In this document: positions 1-9,287 of the stretch, in pieces
Layout: the number at the start of each line of letters is the position of its first letter
Numbering within the stretch: the first letter of the stretch is position 1
From: Aporhodopirellula rubra
Lineage (GTDB): Bacteria > Planctomycetota > Planctomycetia > Pirellulales > Pirellulaceae
Length of the DNA stretch: 64,000 nucleotides
Assembly: GCF_014192335.1 (NCBI RefSeq)
Contig: NZ_JACHXU010000005.1
Location: 349,842-413,841, forward strand
Direction: 5' to 3'
Program-made: the position numbers and the translations under genes
Notes under the pieces: model-generated
Told to the model about the DNA's origin: nothing
Seen by the model: the letters and a program-made list of their open reading frames with translations, nothing else
Databases searched by the model: none

Positions 1-1
1 A

Positions 2-331
2 CTTTCTCTGACAGATGTCAACGGCAAGATTGCGTTGATCGCGGCAAACATGTATGTGGTGTTCTTCAATTTTTCATGGGGACCGGTCGTCTGGGTGCTG
101 CTGGGAGAAATGTTCCCGAATCAGCTTCGAGGTTCGGCATTGGCAGTCAGTGGTATCTCTATGTGGGGAGCCAACTTTATCGTTACGATTTCTTTTCCAC
201 TGCTGTTGGCGAATATCGGACTTGGTGGAGCGTATTTTACCTACGCCATATGTGCTTTTTTATCTCTGTTCCTCGTCCTTCGGTTTGTCAGCGAAACCAA
301 AGGTCTCGAACTCGAACAAATGCAGGGTTAG
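2..331 (+). CDS. MFS sugar porter, C-terminal part
   Basis: This is the 3' end of a gene that begins before the window; the frame is open from base 2. The visible ~109 residues hold the last transmembrane segments of a major facilitator of the sugar porter family. The signs are a GPVVWVLLGEMFP-type loop, an LRG basic turn, a hydrophobic pair of helices, and the family's closing signature ETKGLELEQM (the usual form is PETKG near the C-terminus). The role is probably uptake of a mono- or disaccharide across the inner membrane. It is followed after about 100 bases by the secreted GH115 gene, so it may feed the same pathway. The substrate cannot be read from the sequence. Confidence 0.85.
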   Translation, partial: LSLTDVNGKIALIAANMYVVFFNFSWGPVVWVLLGEMFPNQLRGSALAVSGISMWGANFIVTISFPLLLANIGLGGAYFTYAICAFLSLFLVLRFVSETKGLELEQMQG

Positions 332-428
332 AGGACAAACAATCGATGCGTCTAGACACGGAGAGTTAATAGTTTTCCCCTTGCGAACGTTACAATAAAC
401 TCAACAGAAAAACTTTAGGAATCGCAAG

Positions 429-3400
429 ATGAACGTTTTTTCGCCGTCAATACACATAACGGTCCTGCTGGCCGCGTTTCTCAACCACTGCGTAGTTGAC
501 CAAAGCTGTGATGCAGCCGATCGCTTGGACTTCTCCCATTCATTTGTCTTGGAAAAGGCTGAGCCAGGAAGCTTTCCTCTCGTGGCTGGCCAGCAGGCCA
601 CGACGTTGCTTATTGATTCCAGTGACCTGCTAGGGGTGCGGCGCGCCACATCGGATTTGCAGGCTGATATCGAACGCGTTACGGGCGTGAGTCCGAAATT
701 GGTGAGCGATCAAGCCTCTGCGGGGTCACTCGCCGTGATTGTTGGAACATTGGGAGACAGCAGGCTCGTGGATTCGCTCGTCGAGTCGGGAAAGCTCAAT
801 GTCGAGGAGGTTGCCGGCAAGTGGGAATCGTTCGTCATCGCCACCCTCGAAGATCCCATGCCGGGGCTGGATCGAGCCCTTGTGATCGCGGGCAGCGATC
901 GACGAGGAACAATTTTTGGAATTTATGAAATCTCAAAGCAGATTGGCGTTTCACCGTGGTATTGGTGGGCGGACGTGCCGACGCGACACCGCGATTCGCT
1001 TCACATCAAGGCGGGGGTCTATGTTCAAGGTCCACCGAAAGTGAAGTATCGCGGCATCTTTATCAACGATGAAGAACCGGCGTTCGGTCGATGGTCGCGT
1101 GAGAAGTTTGGTGGTATCAACTCAAAGATGTATTCCCACGTTTTCGAATTGATTCTGCGTCTTCGCGGCAACTATCTATGGCCGGCCATGTGGAGCAGCG
1201 GATTTGGTGAAACGGACGCTCAGAATCCAAAGGTGGCCAATGAGTACGGAATCGTTGTTGGGACTTCTCACCACGAGCCGATGATGCGTGCTCATCAAGA
1301 GTGGTCACGGCATAAGAACGAGTATGGAAACGGAAAATGGAACTACGGTTTGAATACCGAAGGGTTGCAAAAATTCTTTAGAGAAGGAATTCAGCGAACA
1401 AAGGACTTTGACAATCTGGTCACGGTCGGGATGCGCGGTGACGGGGACGCCCCCATGACCCAACAAGGGCAGGAGGCGTCCAATATTGACCTGATGGAAC
1501 GTATCGTTGCCGATCAGCGAGAGATTCTTGCGGACATTGTCAATCCGGACGTCACCAACGTGCCGCAAATTTGGGCGCTCTATAAAGAGGTCGCCGACTA
1601 CTACCAGCACGGAATGCAAGTTCCCGATGATGTCACGTTGCTATGGTGCGACGACAATTGGGGGAACATTCGCCGCATGCCTACTCGGGAGGAACGTAAC
1701 CGCGCGGGTGGCGCGGGAGTTTACTACCATTTCGATTACGTGGGATCGCCACGAAGCTACAAATGGTTGAACACGAGTCCGCTGCCGAAGATATGGCAGC
1801 AGATGAGCATGGCCTACGACTACGGTGCCGACCGTGTTTGGATCGTCAACGTCGGCGACTTGAAGCCGATGGAAGTGCCAATTGAGTTTTTTCTCGACCT
1901 TGCCTGGGATCCTGAGGCTTTGCCCAAGGAAAAGATTGAGGCATGGACAGTAAACTGGGCGAAACGCAATTTTTGTGAAAAACACTCGACTCAGATCGCG
2001 GACATCGTTTCCAAGTACGCAAAGTACAACGGATGGCGAAAGCCTGAATTGCTCGACCCCACAACGTTCAGTTTGACTCATTACCGCGAGGCCGAACGTG
2101 TCCAGGCCGCATGGCAATCAATCGTCCAGCAAGCGGAGCAGATCAACGCGGAGCTGCCCACAGAATACCGTGACGCTTTCTATCAACTTGTGCTTTACCC
2201 GACAAAAGCCTCGGCCACGGTTGCTGAGCTTTACATCGAAACGGGGCGCAATCATCTCTATGCCGGTCAGGGCCGGGTGAGTTCCAATCAACACGCACAA
2301 CGCGTTCGCGAGCTGTTTGCACAAGACAAACAGCTCAGCGATGCCTATCACCAGCTTGGCGGCGGCAATTGGAATCACATGATGTCCCAAACCCGTATCG
2401 GCTATACCAGTTGGTCAGATCCCAAGCAGAACATTCTTCCTCAACTAAAAGAGGTGACTCCCAAGAATGGCGCTGTGCTAGGCGTGGCCGTCGAAGGATC
2501 CGAAGCTGCGTGGCCTGGCGAGTTATCCAAGGCAAAGCTCCCTGCGTTGGATGCGATCAATCAGCAGTTGCGTTGGATTGATGTTTTCAATCGGGGCAGC
2601 GAGAGCTTCGAGTTTTCGGCCACCGCGAATCGATCGTGGGTCAAACTAAGTAGCGTGTCAGGCTCGGTGGATACGGATCAACGGATTTGGCTCAGTGTCG
2701 ATTGGGACAAGATATCGCCTGGTAAACACGACGCAGTTGTCACCATCTCACAACTTGGTGGGAGAAGCGTCGACGTTCAAGTTGCTGCGGTCCAATCCGA
2801 CCAATTCACTCGCGAGCAAACACAAGCACTGGGCGGGCTGATCGGCTCCATTGCGTTCTCGGTGGATCAAGCGAAGAGTTTCGTGCCGTCCGGCAATGCG
2901 AGTTGGGAAATCATTCCCGACTATGGACGTGGCTCCGCCGGGGTTACCCTCTTTCCAACCACGTCTCCCGCAATGATGCCGCCTGCAGAAGCACCTCGCC
3001 TGGAATATCCCGTGCTCTTTGCCGAGGCGGGCGACTATCAAATCGATCTAATCACCGGATCATCGTTGAATGTTCAGCCCAACGAAAACCTCAGGGTCGC
3101 GATTTCGTTGGACCACGAGTCACGCAAGATCATCGATGCTTTCACAGGACAGGCCTACGAGGATCCTTCGAAACGCGGTGACACTTCCGCTCCCGCAATT
3201 AAAGATTGGGGCAAATGGGTCAGAAACAATGCTCGGACCTTAACCTGCAAACAGCGGGTCAACGAGGCGGGCGTGCATACGCTCAAGATTTGGGCGGTCG
3301 ATCCAGGTTTGGTGCTGCAAAAAGTCATCATTCACAAAGCCCCACTGCCGTACTCGTATTTTGGCCCTCCCGTAAATCCAATCGATGACCTCGAGCATAC

Positions 3401-4571
3401 CTTGGTAACACGAGTTGGCCCAGCGACCGCGCATCACTGGGTGACAACCTGGGCGACGGCGGCTGAAGAAATCAAGAGTGGCTTTTGGATGGCCAAAGGT
3501 TACGCGCCTCCCGTACCACTCGAAAACAGCACCATTCGTATGTTCCTGCGAAATTCCATGGGTGGGGAGCGTTTACGTTTACGGTTCTCAAATGTATTCG
3601 GAACGAGCCCGGTAACGATCAACACTGCGCACATCGCGTTGGCAGCCAAAGACGACAGCAGTGCCACCGATGGTGACATCAACACCGATACCGACACCAA
3701 GTTGAAGTTCGATGGCGATTTGAGCGTCGTCATTCCGCCCGGAGAAACGGTCTACTGTGATCCGGTGGATTTCACGCTACCTGACTTGTCGGTTGTGGCG
3801 GTCAGCATTCACTACGGAAAGACCCAGGACGATCCGGTGACGGGACACCGGGGATCACGCACAACCTCGTTTTTTGCCAAAGGTAACGCGGTTGCGGTTT
3901 CGGACATGGCTGAGCAGATTAAGAAAGATGTCTGGTACACGCTGACGGGAATCGAAGTCTTGGCACCTTCTTCCAGCAAGACCGTCGTGGCGATTGGTGA
4001 CTCGATTACCGATGGGAACGGCACCAAATATAACTACAACACACGCTGGACCGACTATCTCGCCACACGACTCAGCAAACACGAATCCACTTCGGATGTT
4101 GGCGTCGCAAACATGGGCATCGGCGGATCTGGTGTTCGTATGGCAATGGAACGTTTCCAACGCGACGTCCTTGATCAACACGCTGCTCGGTGGCTCGTTC
4201 TATTGATTGGGGTCAATGACATTGTCTACGGCAAAGCCCCCGCATCGAAGCTTATCGACGCCTATATGGAAATGGCTCGTCGGGCTCATGAAAACGGTCT
4301 GAAAGTTTACGGTGCGACCATCACACCAATGGGCGGCGCGGCATCAGTCGAACAGGAGCAAGTGCGTCAGGAGGTCAACGCTTGGATCCGCACAACAGCC
4401 GTTGAAACCGGTGTCTTTGATGCTTGCGTCGATTTTGATCGCCCCGTGCTCGACGAACTGGATAACACGTCCATGCGGTCGGCCTACAAGAAGGATGATT
4501 TGCATTTGAATCCAACTGGATATCAGGCACTGGCCGATGCCATTGATTTGAATTTGTTCGTTGATCCCTAG
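429..4571 (+). CDS. Secreted GH115 alpha-glucuronidase fused to SGNH/GDSL esterase
   Basis: A 1380-residue secreted enzyme. A signal peptide covers residues ~1-30. The GH115 part (residues ~35-790) carries family-like stretches: WYWWADVPTR (~178), FGINDEEP-like FINDEEPAFGRW (~212), MWSSGFGETDAQN (~253), GTSHHEPMM (~279), TVGMRGDGD (~333) and WCDDNWGNIRR (~405). A GH115 C-terminal beta domain spans ~790-985. From ~1000 a second enzyme begins: WVTTWATA, then GDSITDG with nucleophile Ser1192, MGIGGSG (~1229), GVNDI (~1261) and the D1356-x-x-H1359 pair, all SGNH blocks. GH115 removes (4-O-methyl)glucuronic acid from xylan; the SGNH domain probably removes ester groups. A fused GH115-esterase would unmask and cut side chains together. 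The free uronate fits the KDG-pathway genes downstream. The exact ester substrate is inference. Confidence 0.93.
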   Translation: MNVFSPSIHITVLLAAFLNHCVVDQSCDAADRLDFSHSFVLEKAEPGSFPLVAGQQATTLLIDSSDLLGVRRATSDLQADIERVTGVSPKLVSDQASAGSLAVIVGTLGDSRLVDSLVESGKLNVEEVAGKWESFVIATLEDPMPGLDRALVIAGSDRRGTIFGIYEISKQIGVSPWYWWADVPTRHRDSLHIKAGVYVQGPPKVKYRGIFINDEEPAFGRWSREKFGGINSKMYSHVFELILRLRGNYLWPAMWSSGFGETDAQNPKVANEYGIVVGTSHHEPMMRAHQEWSRHKNEYGNGKWNYGLNTEGLQKFFREGIQRTKDFDNLVTVGMRGDGDAPMTQQGQEASNIDLMERIVADQREILADIVNPDVTNVPQIWALYKEVADYYQHGMQVPDDVTLLWCDDNWGNIRRMPTREERNRAGGAGVYYHFDYVGSPRSYKWLNTSPLPKIWQQMSMAYDYGADRVWIVNVGDLKPMEVPIEFFLDLAWDPEALPKEKIEAWTVNWAKRNFCEKHSTQIADIVSKYAKYNGWRKPELLDPTTFSLTHYREAERVQAAWQSIVQQAEQINAELPTEYRDAFYQLVLYPTKASATVAELYIETGRNHLYAGQGRVSSNQHAQRVRELFAQDKQLSDAYHQLGGGNWNHMMSQTRIGYTSWSDPKQNILPQLKEVTPKNGAVLGVAVEGSEAAWPGELSKAKLPALDAINQQLRWIDVFNRGSESFEFSATANRSWVKLSSVSGSVDTDQRIWLSVDWDKISPGKHDAVVTISQLGGRSVDVQVAAVQSDQFTREQTQALGGLIGSIAFSVDQAKSFVPSGNASWEIIPDYGRGSAGVTLFPTTSPAMMPPAEAPRLEYPVLFAEAGDYQIDLITGSSLNVQPNENLRVAISLDHESRKIIDAFTGQAYEDPSKRGDTSAPAIKDWGKWVRNNARTLTCKQRVNEAGVHTLKIWAVDPGLVLQKVIIHKAPLPYSYFGPPVNPIDDLEHTLVTRVGPATAHHWVTTWATAAEEIKSGFWMAKGYAPPVPLENSTIRMFLRNSMGGERLRLRFSNVFGTSPVTINTAHIALAAKDDSSATDGDINTDTDTKLKFDGDLSVVIPPGETVYCDPVDFTLPDLSVVAVSIHYGKTQDDPVTGHRGSRTTSFFAKGNAVAVSDMAEQIKKDVWYTLTGIEVLAPSSSKTVVAIGDSITDGNGTKYNYNTRWTDYLATRLSKHESTSDVGVANMGIGGSGVRMAMERFQRDVLDQHAARWLVLLIGVNDIVYGKAPASKLIDAYMEMARRAHENGLKVYGATITPMGGAASVEQEQVRQEVNAWIRTTAVETGVFDACVDFDRPVLDELDNTSMRSAYKKDDLHLNPTGYQALADAIDLNLFVDP

Positions 4572-4604
4572 GATCAAGTAACGACTCAGCACGCCATTTT
4601 ATGT

Positions 4605-5160
4605 TTGGGTGGTGGCTCTCTATTCCGTCCCTTGCTTCCAACAAACCATACGCTCCGAGATATGTACCAACTTCGCTTAGGGGTAATCACTGTTTTTGCT
4701 GTGTTTGCAACTCAAATCGTTATCGATGACGCGATGGCTCAGAATTTATTTCAGCCGATTGTCTCGGAAGCGGCTGAGCCCAGAAGTTCCCCGCTGTTAC
4801 AAGACGGTGAGGTTTCGCCGATCTTTGTCGACAGCCGCGACCATGCCGGCGCATTGCGTGCCGCGTCCGACCCCCAGGCTGATATCGAGCATGCTAATGG
4901 CGTCGAAGCGAATCTCTCGACCGATAGAAAACCTTCTGGAAAGTTGGCAGTGATTGTGGGAACGCTGGGGCGTAGCAACTCAATTGATTTGCTCGTTGAG
5001 TTCGGCAAGTTCAACGTTGAGGCCGCCACACGTTGAATATCTACATGGTTGCTCCCGCTGTCGCACTGCAAAAGTTAATCGTGCATGTCAGCCCTATACC
5101 ACCGAGCTATTTCGGTCCACCGACAAACCCGATGAACGAATTAGCAAGGCTATTGTCGTT
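4605..5160 (+). pseudogene. Relic of a second GH115 gene with catalytic core deleted
   Basis: The open frame 4605-5036 (start probably ATG 4662, signal peptide up to ...DDAMAQ) encodes only the N-terminal ~120 residues of a GH115 protein. It aligns with the intact upstream copy, for example QADIE followed later by LAVIVGTLG. At ~5022 the sequence jumps, in another frame, to the C-terminal end of a GH115: HTLNIYMVAPAVALQKL, then SYFGPPTNP. The intact gene reads HTLKIWAVDPGLVLQKV and SYFGPPVNP there. About 2.4 kb of catalytic domain is missing relative to the upstream gene and the frame is broken, so no active enzyme can be made. This copy lacked the SGNH extension or lost it. Confidence 0.85.
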
Positions 5161-5263
5161 TTTCATTCTTTTATAGATCGTCTACACACGCCAATTACAT
5201 CATGATCACTCAATCATGCCCTCGCTTGGGTACCGCCGTGAACGTAAGCCCGCTTGACGCAGG

Positions 5264-5301
5264 GCAGGATGGGATCCTGCATCACAGGACGTCAGCCTGT
5301 G
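5264..5301. repeat. Two adjacent hairpins in a GH115 relic/GH43 spacer
   Basis: Two perfect short inverted repeats sit side by side. GCAGGAT/ATCCTGC (5264-5280) has a 3-base loop. CACAGG/CCTGTG (5284-5301) has a 6-base loop. Neither has a T-run, so a Rho-independent terminator is unlikely. They could be a REP-like element or a 5' leader structure of the GH43 transcript. Confidence 0.4.
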
Positions 5302-5345
5302 GTGCGAATTGGTCAATCCTCGATTGGATTACGGCCTATCTTAAA

Positions 5346-6470
5346 ATGCTTCGTTCACTGAAACTCGTTGTTTATCTGCAATGGATAACTCTGGTCACAT
5401 TGGGGGGATTGAGCTTTCAAGGTGAAACGCTCGCTGAGGAGGCTCGCGCGAACGACGCGAGTCAGCCACGCTATTTGGTACCGGGGCTTTATACCGCTGA
5501 TCCATCGGCGCATGTGTTTGAGGGAAAACTCTACATCTATCCTTCTCATGACATCGAGACGACTGTCGAGCCAGACGACGATGGCGCCCATTTTGATATG
5601 CAGGACTACCATGTTTTTTCGATGGACTCCGTTGATGGTGAGGTAATCGATCATGGTATTGCCTTGGACGTCAAAGACGTTCCCTGGGCTGATCGGCAGC
5701 TCTGGGCACCTGATTGTGCTATGAAAAAAGGGAAGTACTACCTGTATTTTCCGGCGAAAGACAAGAATGACATCTTTCGGATAGGAGTGGCCACCAGCGA
5801 ACGTCCGGAAGGACCGTTTAAAGCCCAACCGCATCCGATCGCTGGCAGCTATTCCATTGACCCCGCCGTTTTTCGTGACACCGATGATTCGTACTACATG
5901 TATTTCGGTGGAATCATGGGTGGCCAATTGCAGAGATATCGGGACAACAAATCCACGGAGCGTGGCGTCCTACCCGCCGATACGGAACCGGCAATTTGCT
6001 CAAAAGTGGTGCGTCTCAGTGAAGACATGCTCGAGTTCGCCGAAGAGCCTCGCGATGCGGTGATTCTCGACGCAAGCGGCATTCCATTGGAAGCCGGGGA
6101 TGAACATCGCCGTTTTTTTGAAGCAGCTTGGGTTCATCAATTCAATGGCAAGTATTACTTCTCCTACTCAACCGGTGGAACACACAAAATTTGTTATGCG
6201 ACCGGCGACTCTCCGTACGGCCCGTTCACCTATCAAGGAGTGATTTTGACACCGGTGGTTGGATGGACGACCCATCATTCCATTTGCGAGTTTAACGGTG
6301 ATTGGCTGCTCTTTCATCACGACAGTGTTCCATCGGGAGGCATCACATCTCTACGTAGTATGAAGGTGACCAAACTCGTGCACAATCGAGACGGCACGAT
6401 TCAAATGATACAGGGTAGCGTTGGCCGGGTGGATGCAGCCGAATCGACGGTCGATCGGGTGACTCACTAA
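5346..6470 (+). CDS. Secreted GH43 family glycoside hydrolase
   Basis: A 374-residue protein with a signal peptide (~1-30), starting at ATG 5346. The frame is open further upstream to 5202, but that stretch looks non-coding. The five-bladed propeller family GH43 is shown by the catalytic base in TADPSAHV (Asp52), the pKa-modulating Asp172 in SIDPAVF, the general acid Glu259 in RFFEAAW, and blade motifs such as LWAPD and KYYLYFPAKD. GH43 enzymes are beta-xylosidases, arabinofuranosidases or arabinanases; in this cluster a xylan-side-chain or xylo-oligosaccharide role is likely. It sits between GH115 and the KDG-pathway genes. The substrate is inferred from context only. Confidence 0.9.
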   Translation: MLRSLKLVVYLQWITLVTLGGLSFQGETLAEEARANDASQPRYLVPGLYTADPSAHVFEGKLYIYPSHDIETTVEPDDDGAHFDMQDYHVFSMDSVDGEVIDHGIALDVKDVPWADRQLWAPDCAMKKGKYYLYFPAKDKNDIFRIGVATSERPEGPFKAQPHPIAGSYSIDPAVFRDTDDSYYMYFGGIMGGQLQRYRDNKSTERGVLPADTEPAICSKVVRLSEDMLEFAEEPRDAVILDASGIPLEAGDEHRRFFEAAWVHQFNGKYYFSYSTGGTHKICYATGDSPYGPFTYQGVILTPVVGWTTHHSICEFNGDWLLFHHDSVPSGGITSLRSMKVTKLVHNRDGTIQMIQGSVGRVDAAESTVDRVTH

Positions 6471-6509
6471 TCCAACTTCCTTTCGTTTTTTCACACGAGG
6501 ATTGTTGCG

Positions 6510-7142
6510 ATGCTAGAAACGCAACTAGCCCACTGGGGAATTCTTCCGGTTGTCGCGATCGAGTCTGCCAGCGATGCCAGCCCGTTAGCAGAGGCGTTGT
6601 CAAGCGCAGACTTACCGATTGCCGAGATAACCTTGCGCACCGATGGCGCCATTCACGCTATCACTCAGCTCACAAAACGCGAGCAATTCATCGTGGGCGC
6701 GGGAACGGTTCATAGTGTCGAGCAAGCGAAACAGGTTGCCGATGCGGGGGTGGCGTTCGTTGTCACCCCTGGTTTCAACCCCAAAACGGTCAGTTGGTGT
6801 TTGCAGCATTCGTTGCCAATTTTCCCAGGAGTATCAAGTCCAACAGACTTGGAGATGGCTCTCGATTTTGGGATTAACGTAGTGAAGTTTTTCCCCGCGG
6901 AACAATTAGGTGGTGTGAATATGCTTAAGGCGTTGCATGGACCCTATAGCAACGTGCGATTCATCCCAACCGGCGGTATCTCACTGACGAATCTTCGCGA
7001 GTACTTGAGTCTCCCATCTGTGATCGCATGCGGAGGAAGCTGGATGGCCCGGCAGGATTGGATCCGCAAAGGTCGATTCGATGAGATTCAAAGGGTTAGC
7101 ACCCAAGCAGTGCAGGAGCGGCGTCAGCTATTGGCGACATGA
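6510..7142 (+). CDS. eda: KDPG/KHG aldolase
   Basis: A 210-residue class I aldolase, the normal length. It cleaves 2-keto-3-deoxy-6-phosphogluconate to pyruvate and glyceraldehyde-3-phosphate, the last step of hexuronate catabolism. The Schiff-base lysine is Lys126 in GINVVKFFPAE and the catalytic Glu39 lies in IAEITLRT. VGAGTV and FIPTGGI are further family motifs. It starts at ATG 6510, 40 bases after the GH43 gene with an AGGA-like site upstream, and leads the run eda-kdgK-SDR-uxuA on the same strand. Confidence 0.93.
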   Translation: MLETQLAHWGILPVVAIESASDASPLAEALSSADLPIAEITLRTDGAIHAITQLTKREQFIVGAGTVHSVEQAKQVADAGVAFVVTPGFNPKTVSWCLQHSLPIFPGVSSPTDLEMALDFGINVVKFFPAEQLGGVNMLKALHGPYSNVRFIPTGGISLTNLREYLSLPSVIACGGSWMARQDWIRKGRFDEIQRVSTQAVQERRQLLAT

Positions 7143-7297
7143 GAGAGTGAACGGTAGCAGATGCATGAATAGATATGATTCAAAGCGTCTCAATTCGGTT
7201 CGGCTCATACGTTCGATTGATACGACTAATTACTTTCATAACACCCGTCCAGACAGTTTTAGCGCTGCTCGGACATTTTTCGGGATTTGCGACTAAT

Positions 7298-8401
7298 ATG
7301 CCCTCGAAACTTTACCTTAAGCCGCCCGAACAATGTCGGTTCGATCTCGTTTCGCTCGGCGAAGTGATGCTCCGGCTGGATCCAGGTGAGACACGCATTC
7401 GTACCGCTCGCCAGTTTCAGGTTTGGGAAGGTGGTGGGGAATACAATGTCGCTCGTGGTCTTCGTCGCTGTTTTGGTTTACGAACCGCACTGGTCAGCGC
7501 CTTTGCGGACAATGAAATTGGTCGCTTGGCGGAGGACTTAATTCTGCAAGGCGGCGTCGATATGTCGTACGTGCGATGGATGCCCTATGACGGACTGGGG
7601 CGTTCGATTCGAAATGGTCTGAACTTTACCGAACGCGGTTTTGGGATCCGTGGAGCCATGGGCTGTCCTGATCGAGGTCTGACCGCTGCTAGTCAACTCA
7701 AACCCGGCGACATTAACTGGGACCATTTGTTTGGAAGTCAGGGAGTTCGCTGGTTTCATACGGGTGGTATTTATGCCGCGCTCAGTGAGACGACACCTGA
7801 CGTGGTGATCGAAGCTGTGCAGTGCGCCAAACGACATAGCACGATCGTCAGTTACGATTTGAACTATCGACCTTCACTTTGGAAAGGCATTGGAGGGCAG
7901 ACGAAGGCTCAACAGGTCAATCGCGAAATTGCTAAAAGTGTGGATGTGATGATCGGCAATGAAGAGGACTTTACGGCTTGTCTTGGCTTCCAAGTGGAGG
8001 GCGTTGATGCCAGTCTGGGCAATCTGAACGTCGAAAACTTCAAACGCATGATTGAAACCGCCGTCAAGGAGTTCCCGAACTTTCTCGCCACGGGCACAAC
8101 CTTGCGTGAAGTTCATACAGCAACCGTGAATGACTGGAGCGCGATCGTCTGGTACGACGGTAAGTTTCATCACTCGCAGTTGTACCCCAAGTTAGAAATA
8201 CTTGACCGAGTGGGTGGCGGCGACAGCTTTGCCGGTGGAATGATCTATGGCTTCCTGACCACAGGCAACGCCGAACAAGCTGTCAATTATGGAGCGGCTC
8301 ACGGAGCACTCGCGATGACGACGCCCGGCGATACCACGATGGTTTCGTTAAACGAAGTTGAAAAAATCATGACTGGCGGCGGAGCGCGAGTCGTCCGGTA
8401 G
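7298..8401 (+). CDS. kdgK: 2-keto-3-deoxygluconate kinase (PfkB family)
   Basis: A PfkB-family sugar kinase of 367 residues if started at ATG 7298; the frame extends upstream to 7175 but similarity begins at FDLVSLGEVMLRL. The N-terminal GEVMLRLDP and GGGEYNVARGL substrate-binding motifs and the C-terminal GGGDSFAGG anion hole with catalytic Asp (~residue 308) are clear. Phosphorylation of 2-keto-3-deoxygluconate supplies the substrate of the aldolase encoded just upstream. Sugar specificity is inferred from the neighbours eda and uxuA. At 367 residues it is a little longer than typical KdgK. Confidence 0.88.
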   Translation: MPSKLYLKPPEQCRFDLVSLGEVMLRLDPGETRIRTARQFQVWEGGGEYNVARGLRRCFGLRTALVSAFADNEIGRLAEDLILQGGVDMSYVRWMPYDGLGRSIRNGLNFTERGFGIRGAMGCPDRGLTAASQLKPGDINWDHLFGSQGVRWFHTGGIYAALSETTPDVVIEAVQCAKRHSTIVSYDLNYRPSLWKGIGGQTKAQQVNREIAKSVDVMIGNEEDFTACLGFQVEGVDASLGNLNVENFKRMIETAVKEFPNFLATGTTLREVHTATVNDWSAIVWYDGKFHHSQLYPKLEILDRVGGGDSFAGGMIYGFLTTGNAEQAVNYGAAHGALAMTTPGDTTMVSLNEVEKIMTGGGARVVR

Positions 8402-8462
8402 CCGTCGCCAATCGTTGAGTCTACACCACCCACCAAATCCACCAAGCTCATTAGTCCTCGCT

Positions 8463-9284
8463 ATGAAATCTCTGTTTGATCTTACGGATCGTGTTATTGT
8501 CGTGACCGGTGCAACCGGCGCACTGGCTGGATCCGCTGCCAATTACTTGGCCGCGCAAAACGCTCGCGTCGTCTACCTGGGGCGGAGTCAGGAGAAGCTG
8601 GATGCGGCTTTGTCGGGGTGTCGGGCGCAAACGCCTGACGCGGAATGCCTTGGGATCATCGCCGATGTCCTTGACCGACCCGCGTTGGAACGGGTGCGTG
8701 ATCAGGTTTTGCAGAAATGGCGGCGAATTGATGGGTTGCTGAACGGTGCCGGAGGCAACATGCCAGGTGCCACCGTCCCCCCGGAAAAGAGTTTCTCCGA
8801 TCTCGACTTTGACTCTTTTCAGCAGGTCATTGATCTCAACCTGCATGGCACGGTGCTGCCATCACTGGTACTGGCACCTCTCATGGTAGAGGGTGGTTCC
8901 GGCTCGATTATTAATTTTTCATCGGTCAGTGCACCGCAAGCCGTCACCCGTGTAGTCGGATACTCCGCTGCTAAATCAGCGGTTGAGAGCTTCACTCGCT
9001 GGCTCGCCGTTGACATGGCTCGGCGAACCGGTGGAAAGGTGCGAGTCAACGCGTTGCTGCCAGGATTCTTCATTGGCGAACAGAACCGCCGACTGCTCAC
9101 CAATCAAGATGGTTCGCTAACCGAACGTGGTCAGTTGGTGATTCAAAACACCCCCTTTGGCCGCTTTGGCGAAGCAGACGAACTTCACGGCGCGGTCCAC
9201 TACCTGTTGAGCAATGCATCGAAATTTGCGACGGGTACGACCATGCCAGTCGACGGCGGATTTGTGGCGTATTCGGGAGTCTAG
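8463..9284 (+). CDS. SDR-family D-mannonate (fructuronate) oxidoreductase
   Basis: A classical short-chain dehydrogenase of 273 residues starting at ATG 8463. It has the dinucleotide-binding motif TGATGALAG (~15-23), NAG-type NGAGGN (~95), a catalytic Ser in INFSSVS, and YSAAK (~166-170) with the active Tyr and Lys. The gene ends 3 bases before the uxuA start. SDR enzymes directly upstream of uxuA commonly take the place of UxuB, interconverting fructuronate and mannonate with NAD(P)H. That assignment rests on context plus known SDR/UxuA pairings, so the substrate is inferred. Confidence 0.85.
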   Translation: MKSLFDLTDRVIVVTGATGALAGSAANYLAAQNARVVYLGRSQEKLDAALSGCRAQTPDAECLGIIADVLDRPALERVRDQVLQKWRRIDGLLNGAGGNMPGATVPPEKSFSDLDFDSFQQVIDLNLHGTVLPSLVLAPLMVEGGSGSIINFSSVSAPQAVTRVVGYSAAKSAVESFTRWLAVDMARRTGGKVRVNALLPGFFIGEQNRRLLTNQDGSLTERGQLVIQNTPFGRFGEADELHGAVHYLLSNASKFATGTTMPVDGGFVAYSGV

Positions 9285-9287
9285 ATC

